Part shown: positions 58,976 to 64,000 of the stretch, piece after piece
How the letters are laid out: each line of letters begins with the position of its first letter
Position numbering within the stretch: position 1 is the first letter of the stretch
Assembly (NCBI RefSeq): GCF_024448165.1
Contig: NZ_JAMOLN010000010.1
Span: 22,941-86,940 of the forward strand
Reading direction: 5' to 3'
Length of the DNA stretch: 64,000 nt
DNA from: Streptomyces longispororuber
GTDB lineage: Bacteria > Actinomycetota > Actinomycetes > Streptomycetales > Streptomycetaceae
The notes under the pieces: generated by a model
Database searches by the model: none
What the model was told of the DNA's origin: nothing
What the model saw: only the letters and a program-made list of their open reading frames with translations
Translations under genes and position numbers: made by a program

Positions 58976-59989
58976 TCAGATCGCGGTGTGCAGCGGAATC
59001 CTGACCTGCTTCAGCCACGTCCCCTCGGTGAAGTCGCGCGCCTTCACCACAAGTTGGTCGCGGTGGACCTCGACCTGGAGTCCCTGGTTGAACTGTCCGG
59101 GAACGGCCACCTCGCCTCCCTTGCCGTCGTCCGTCCAACCAGTCTGGATGGCACCGGTGTTGATGACGGAGAAGCCGTCGAGATTCGCCGTACCGGGGAC
59201 GACACGACGCACGTGCCAGTCGGACAGGTTGAGGTCCCAGTGAGTGTGACCGCAGAAGAGGAACACGTCGCGGTGCCGACCGAGGATGCCGAGCAGCCGG
59301 TCGGACTGGAGGTAGTCCCGCATGTAGAGCTTGTTGTGGCTGCCCGAGACCGTGTTGGGCAAGGGGTGATGCGTGACGACCATGACGGGCTTGCGCCTCG
59401 CCTTCCAGTACCTGAGCCGCGCCTCCAGCCAGGCGAACTGAGCGTCACTCATCCACACCTCGTCCCAGAGGGTCGTGTCGTGGTAGTGCATGTACTTCTC
59501 CGTGCCGATCGTGAGCACCGGGATTCCGCCGAACGACTGCTCGGCGTAGACGGTGTTGCGCCCGGCGAAGTTGTAGAAGCTGCGGAAGAGCGAGTCCTCA
59601 GTCGTGCCGTTCGGCCAGGTGTCCTGCGACAGCTGGTCGGGCGTGGCCCACTTGGGCACGTAGAACTCGTGATTCCCGATCGCCCAGGCGGTCTTGGGCA
59701 AGGTGTGCCGGCTGAAGGCCTCCTTCACCGCCGCGTACTCGAAGTCATAGCCACGGGGTGTGATGTCCCCCGCGATCGCGATTCCGCTGCTGTCCGGGTT
59801 GCCGGCGCTCAGGTCCTTCAACGCCACGTGCAGGTCGGCGAGATCGCCTTGGATGTCGCTGATGACATTGAAGGTGGTCACCAGTCCGGGCCGCCCTCTG
59901 CGGTCCGAGGATGCGTGCGCCGGCATCTGCGACGCCGTGCTGAGAGCCACCGCACCGGCAGCGGTGGTCAGAAGTGACCTGCGATCCAC
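58976..59989 (-). CDS. Tat-exported metallophosphoesterase
   Basis: The 337-residue protein has a twin-arginine signal (MDRRSLLTTAAGAVALSTAS, cleavage after AHA). The calcineurin-like metallophosphoesterase motifs follow in order: FNVISDIQGDLADL (first Asp and normally a His, here Gln), AIAGDITPRGYDFEY, AIGNHEFYVP, VVTHHPLPN and LFCGHTHWDLNL. It hydrolyses phosphomonoesters or diesters outside the membrane. The first motif usually reads D-x-H; SDIQGD replaces that His by Gln, which occurs in some bacterial subgroups and may change the metal. It stands alone, convergent with the MerR gene. Confidence 0.9.
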   Translation of the reverse strand: MDRRSLLTTAAGAVALSTASQMPAHASSDRRGRPGLVTTFNVISDIQGDLADLHVALKDLSAGNPDSSGIAIAGDITPRGYDFEYAAVKEAFSRHTLPKTAWAIGNHEFYVPKWATPDQLSQDTWPNGTTEDSLFRSFYNFAGRNTVYAEQSFGGIPVLTIGTEKYMHYHDTTLWDEVWMSDAQFAWLEARLRYWKARRKPVMVVTHHPLPNTVSGSHNKLYMRDYLQSDRLLGILGRHRDVFLFCGHTHWDLNLSDWHVRRVVPGTANLDGFSVINTGAIQTGWTDDGKGGEVAVPGQFNQGLQVEVHRDQLVVKARDFTEGTWLKQVRIPLHTAI

Positions 59990-60521
59990 GAGGAGATCCT
60001 TTCGGGGGAAGCGGGTGCGTGCGCCCCTGAGTCACACGGGCGCCCTTGTCTCGCACCGAGCATTCGGTCCGGACCCGTTAGGTTTACGTGACCTTCAGGG
60101 CGAGGCCGTGAGGCCCAGGTGACACCCCGGTGAAGTCTCCGCCGCAGCGTCGGTCGTACCTTGACTTGGCTACGCGTCGGCAGACGGCGCTCCCGACCGC
60201 CACGCAGACGCTACGGCGACGCCTGGCAGTCGCGCCGCGAGCAGGAGGGTCATCAGGTGCCCCGGATGCCGGAGACCCGGCTTCTCGCAGAGGGCGCGTA
60301 CGCATCGGATCAGGGCGGTGCTGAACCGTCCGCGGCCAAGCCCAGCGGGCCGGCTCTGACCCGCCCGTCATCCACAACGGCCCGACGGGACGGATCGGGT
60401 CGGCGCAGCGGCACGATCGGGGGCAACCGGCCGGTCACCAGCCGGACTTGACTCTGACGCCGCTGGAGACTGGACGATCGTTCCGTAGGAGAGACACGGA
60501 TTCTCGACGGAGGCGCCAGGC
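59990..60521. other. Divergent gap without a recognised gene
   Basis: About 530 bases separate the phosphoesterase and the TIM-barrel gene. GTTAGGTTTACGTGACC near 60077-60093 is an AT-rich island that may belong to the phosphoesterase promoter. A plus-strand frame around 60195-60345 looks coding-like but is unrecognised and has no start signal. Confidence 0.4.
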
Positions 60522-61556
60522 ATGCGAAGCAAAGGCATCCACTACGACACCGGCACCTTCCCCAACGGGGACACCTCCCGCCCTGTCTTCGACGCCGACG
60601 TCGTCGCCCGGGACATGCGGATCATCGCCGAAGATCTGCACTGCACCGCGGTCCGTATCACAGGCGGCGACCCGGACCGGATCGAGACCACCGCGCGGCA
60701 CGCGGCCGCCGCCGGGCTTGAGGTGTGGTTCTCGCCCTTCCCCTGCGAGATGACCGACGAAGAGATGCTGCCGTACTTCGCCGACTGCGCCGAGCGAGCC
60801 GAACGCCTGCGCCGCGACGGCGCCGACGTCGTCCTGGTCACCGGCTGCGAACTGAGCCTGTTCGCCCGCGGATACCTGCCCGGCGACACCTTCAACGAGC
60901 GCATCCCGGTCCTGGCCGGCCCCGACCGCGAGGCCGCACTCCAGCCCCTCCCCGACAAGGTCAACGCCTTCCTCGGCGACGTCGTCCGCACCGTCCGCCC
61001 GCTCTTCGCCGGCCCGCTCAGTTACGCGTCGTGCCCACTGGACGGAGTGGACTGGAGCCCGTTCGACATCGTCGGCCTGGATGCCTTCCGGGGGCTGCGC
61101 AACGCCGCCACCTACCGCGATGACCTGCGCAAGGAATTCGCCCACGGCAAACCGGTCGCCGTCATGGAAGTCGGCTGCTGCACCTTCCGCGGAGCGGGCG
61201 ACCACGGCGGCGCCGGCTGGTACATGGCCATGGAGGCGGACGGTGTCACCCCCAAGCCTGATCTGGTGCGCGACGAGAGCGAGCAGGTCCGCTATCTCGA
61301 CGACCTCATGCCCATCTTCGAAGGCGAAGGCGTCGACTCCGTCTTCTGGTTCAGCTTCGCCGGATACGGCACCCCCCACCGCCTGTCCGGACCTGACCCC
61401 GACCTGGCCTCCTACGGCATCGTCAAGATCCTCGACGAGCACAGCGACTACCCGCATGCCCGTACGTACCCGGACATGCCCTGGGAACCCAAAGAGGCGT
61501 TTCACGCTCTGGCGAACCGTTACCAAGCCCTCAATCAGCAGGCGACCTCGCACTAG
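60522..61556 (+). CDS. TIM-barrel glycoside-hydrolase-like protein
   Basis: The 344-residue cytoplasmic protein has the alternating strand/helix text of a glycosidase-type barrel: KGIHYDTGTFPNGDTSRPVF, DLHCTAVRITGGDPDRIETT, AGLEVWFSPFPCEMTDEE, DVVLVTGCELSLFARGYLPG, PFDIVGLDAFRG, KPVAVMEVGCCTFRGAGDHG and VDSVFWFSFAGYGTPHRL. The Glu in VTGCELS and in VMEVGCC sit at the ends of strands 4 and 7, where retaining clan GH-A enzymes have their acid/base and nucleophile. Some actinobacterial homologues carry the uninformative name abortive infection protein. GGAGG precedes the ATG by about ten bases. No signal peptide is present and the substrate is unknown. Confidence 0.78.
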   Translation: MRSKGIHYDTGTFPNGDTSRPVFDADVVARDMRIIAEDLHCTAVRITGGDPDRIETTARHAAAAGLEVWFSPFPCEMTDEEMLPYFADCAERAERLRRDGADVVLVTGCELSLFARGYLPGDTFNERIPVLAGPDREAALQPLPDKVNAFLGDVVRTVRPLFAGPLSYASCPLDGVDWSPFDIVGLDAFRGLRNAATYRDDLRKEFAHGKPVAVMEVGCCTFRGAGDHGGAGWYMAMEADGVTPKPDLVRDESEQVRYLDDLMPIFEGEGVDSVFWFSFAGYGTPHRLSGPDPDLASYGIVKILDEHSDYPHARTYPDMPWEPKEAFHALANRYQALNQQATSH

Positions 61557-61895
61557 CCTCTCGATGACCGATGGTGCCCGGCGAGCTCCGAAGCCCAAGG
61601 GAGGCGGCGGGGGTCTGCACTTCCTCGTCCCGGCCCCGTTCGACGCCATCGTCCCCCAGGGGTTGCCCGGGCCGGGGCTTCGCCGACGACGCCGTCGTGG
61701 AGAAGAGCCGCGTCGGGTGAGTTGTTCCCGGCCGCCTCACGTTGGAAGCGTCTCGCGCACGACCGCTCCGTACCCGACCGCCGAGACAGCGCAACGCGCT
61801 CCACAGCCGCGCGCCATGCTCCGGGCAGGCTGCGGTCGCAGCCGTGTGCGGCAGGGGTCGGGAGCCGACGGCCGTCTCGCGTGCCCCTCCGACGG
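61557..61895. other. Convergent gap
   Basis: The 340 bases between the barrel gene and the CsoR-type repressor hold no supportable gene. They are GC-rich with no clear terminator hairpin. Confidence 0.35.
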
Positions 61896-62576
<681 letters not shown>

Positions 62577-62621
62577 TCACCCGCGCCCGCCCTCACGCCG
62601 GGCCACCCCTTGATCGATTTT

Positions 62622-62637
62622 ATACCCCCCGGGGTAT
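62622..62637. promoter_or_regulatory. CstR operator 4
   Basis: ATACCCC-CC-GGGGTAT is a perfect palindrome 28 bases before the downstream start codon. It fills the 19-base spacer between TTGATC (62610-62615) and TATAGA (62635-62640), so binding would block this promoter directly. Confidence 0.82.
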
Positions 62638-62664
62638 AGAGTTCGCCCAGTTCTGGAGGTTCCC

Positions 62665-64000
62665 GTGTTCTTCTCGCAGTACTACCTCGACTGTTTGTCC
62701 CAGGCCTCGTACATGATCGCCGACGAAGGCACCGGCCAAGCCGTGGTCGTGGACCCGCGCCGGGACGTGTCGGAGTATCTCGACGATGCCGAAACCCGCG
62801 GCTTCACCGTGGTAGGGGTCATCAACACGCACTTCCACGCGGACTTCGTCGCCGGTCACCTGGAGGTGGCCGACCGCACCGGCGCCTGGATCGGCTACGG
62901 GAGCCGGGCCGAGACCGAGTACGCGATACGCAAGCTGGCCCAGGACGACACCATCAGCCTCGGCGACGTGACGCTCAAGATCATGGAGACGCCGGGCCAC
63001 ACCCCTGAGTCGATCAGTGTGCTGGTGTACGAGCGCTCCGAGGACGCTGTCCCGTACGGGGTGCTGACCGGTGACGCCCTGTTCATCGGCGATGTCGGAC
63101 GCCCGGACCTGCTGGCCTCGGTCGGAGTGACCGCCGAAGAGCTGGGTGCGATGCTGCACGACAGCGTGCAGAACAAGCTGATGGGGCTGCCCGACGAGGT
63201 GCGGGTGTTCCCCGCCCACGGCGCCGGATCCTCCTGCGGCAAGAACCTGTCCACCGAGCGGCAGTCGACCATCGGTGAACAGCGCGCGACGAACTACGCG
63301 TGCGTGCCCATGAGTGAGCAGGACTTCGTCGCGATCGTGGCCTCCGGGCAGTCGGCGGCTCCGGGGTACTTCGCCTACGACGCGGACCTCAACCGCCGGG
63401 AGCGTGACCTGTTCGACCCGGCGAGCGCGCGGCAGGCGCTGGGCTCGGAGGACTTGCTGACCCGGCGCGCGGCAGGTGCGGTGGTGGTCGACGCGCGCGA
63501 CCCGCAGGAGTTTGCCGGCGGCCACGTGCGCGGCGCGGTCAACGTGCCCGCGGACGGACGCTTCGCCGAGCAGGCAGGCTCCGTGCTGCCGCTCGGCTCG
63601 GAACTGCTGGTCGTGGCGCCCGAGGGCCGCGAGGAGGAGATCGTCACTCGGCTCGCCCGGATCGGCTTCGACCAGGTCGCCGGATACCTGGCCTCTCCCG
63701 ACGAAGCGCTGGCCACGATGGCCGACGAGGTCGCCCCGGCCAGTCGCCTGACCGCCGCCCAGTTGCGCGCCGAACTCGACAGCGAGAACCCGCCGGTCGT
63801 CGTTGACGTCCGCAACTGCGGCGAACGCGGCGAGAACGGGTACATCGAGGGCGCCCTGCACATCGCCCTCGGTGAACTGCCGCGCCGTCTCGACGAGATC
63901 CCGCGCGACAAGCCACTGGTCCTGCACTGCGCGGGCGGCCACCGCTCGTCGATCGGCGCAAGCCTGCTGCGCCACCAGGGCTTCGAGGACGTCTCCGACG
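62665..64000 (+). CDS. Metallo-beta-lactamase-fold persulfide dioxygenase with two rhodanese domains, cut by the right edge
   Basis: The GTG at 62665 follows GGAGG and opens a frame that runs off the window after 445 codons. Residues 1-250 form a metallo-beta-lactamase fold of the ETHE1/CstB group: INTHFHADFVAGHLEVAD, METPGHTPES, GVLTGDALFIGDVGRPDLL and VFPAHGAG. These enzymes oxidise persulfides with iron and oxygen. Rhodanese domain one (about 265-355, VVVDARDPQEFAGGHVRGAV) has VVAPEGREEE instead of a Cys-containing active loop, so it is inactive. Domain two (from about 370, VVVDVRNCGERGENGYIEGA) has the intact catalytic loop LHCAGGHRSSIGAS. Four CstR operators lie upstream, and the protein should detoxify sulfide-derived persulfides. 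GTG initiation is family-consistent (FFSQYYLDCLSQASYMIAD). Confidence 0.92.
   Translation, partial: MFFSQYYLDCLSQASYMIADEGTGQAVVVDPRRDVSEYLDDAETRGFTVVGVINTHFHADFVAGHLEVADRTGAWIGYGSRAETEYAIRKLAQDDTISLGDVTLKIMETPGHTPESISVLVYERSEDAVPYGVLTGDALFIGDVGRPDLLASVGVTAEELGAMLHDSVQNKLMGLPDEVRVFPAHGAGSSCGKNLSTERQSTIGEQRATNYACVPMSEQDFVAIVASGQSAAPGYFAYDADLNRRERDLFDPASARQALGSEDLLTRRAAGAVVVDARDPQEFAGGHVRGAVNVPADGRFAEQAGSVLPLGSELLVVAPEGREEEIVTRLARIGFDQVAGYLASPDEALATMADEVAPASRLTAAQLRAELDSENPPVVVDVRNCGERGENGYIEGALHIALGELPRRLDEIPRDKPLVLHCAGGHRSSIGASLLRHQGFEDVSD

Overview
The window looks like a Streptomyces-type actinobacterial chromosome. Base composition is very GC-rich, third codon positions are nearly all G or C, GTG starts with GGAGG-type ribosome binding sites are frequent, and there are Tat signals, lipoproteins, a DUF6233-type protein and many TetR/MerR/LysR/PucR regulators. 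The only clearly housekeeping genes are valS (28871-31510) and a dihydrolipoamide dehydrogenase (18633-20045). The rest is accessory, and broken genes and insertion-sequence remnants are unusually common, as expected of a chromosome arm or a decaying island.

Region by region. 1-10.2 kb: an MFS exporter (cut by the left edge), a carotenoid-oxygenase remnant, a large secreted double-GH43 glycosidase, an ADP-ribosylglycohydrolase, an SRPBCC-DinB fusion and a ThuA / Gfo-Idh-MocA pair. 10.2-14.2 kb: a decayed patch with AraC and TetR remnants, the tail of an ISKra4-type transposase, two unknown genes and a tyrosine integrase interrupted by a stop codon. 14.3-18.3 kb: a Ser/Thr kinase fused to the DnaJ zinc-finger and C-terminal region, a membrane protein, a frameshifted SnoaL-like gene and a secreted protein. 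18.6-24.3 kb: lpdA, an SDR/TetR divergent pair, OsmC and a DctA-type symporter. 24.5-27.3 kb: an overlapping pair of predicted streptogramin resistance genes, vgb-like lyase and vat-like acetyltransferase, divergent from a LysR regulator. 27.5-31.5 kb: a VOC protein, a PemK/MazF-like toxin and valS.

31.8-36 kb: a chimeric pseudogene, two lipoproteins and two partial IS copies. 36-40.1 kb: a PucR regulator divergent from an agmatinase/guanidinobutyrase-type ureohydrolase and an MHS transporter, apparently one catabolic unit. 40.2-44 kb: an SDR under a MerR-type promoter, an unknown protein, and a TetR/quinone-oxidoreductase divergent pair. 44-47 kb: mostly gene-poor. 46.9-49.4 kb: a Nudix-ABC exporter operon preceded by a ten-codon coupled ORF. 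49.5-53.2 kb: a cell-wall cluster (M15-like, DUF1906 glycosidase-like and a secreted repeat protein). 53.3-56.4 kb: a two-component system whose sensor has two kinase halves. 56.6-61.6 kb: a DinB protein, an imine reductase/MerR divergent pair, a Tat-exported metallophosphoesterase and a TIM-barrel protein. 61.9-64 kb: a CsoR/CstR-type repressor divergent from a metallo-beta-lactamase/rhodanese protein (cut by the right edge), with four copies of one operator between them, which looks like a persulfide-sensing unit.

The most striking items are the kinase-DnaJ fusion, the overlapping vat-vgb operon and its divergent regulator, the double-kinase sensor, the four-operator sulfur region, and a pseudogene made by joining a hydrolase to a TetR tail that also occurs intact 10.5 kb away. 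No tRNA, rRNA or CRISPR array was seen. All functions are read from motifs and remembered family patterns; no database search was run.
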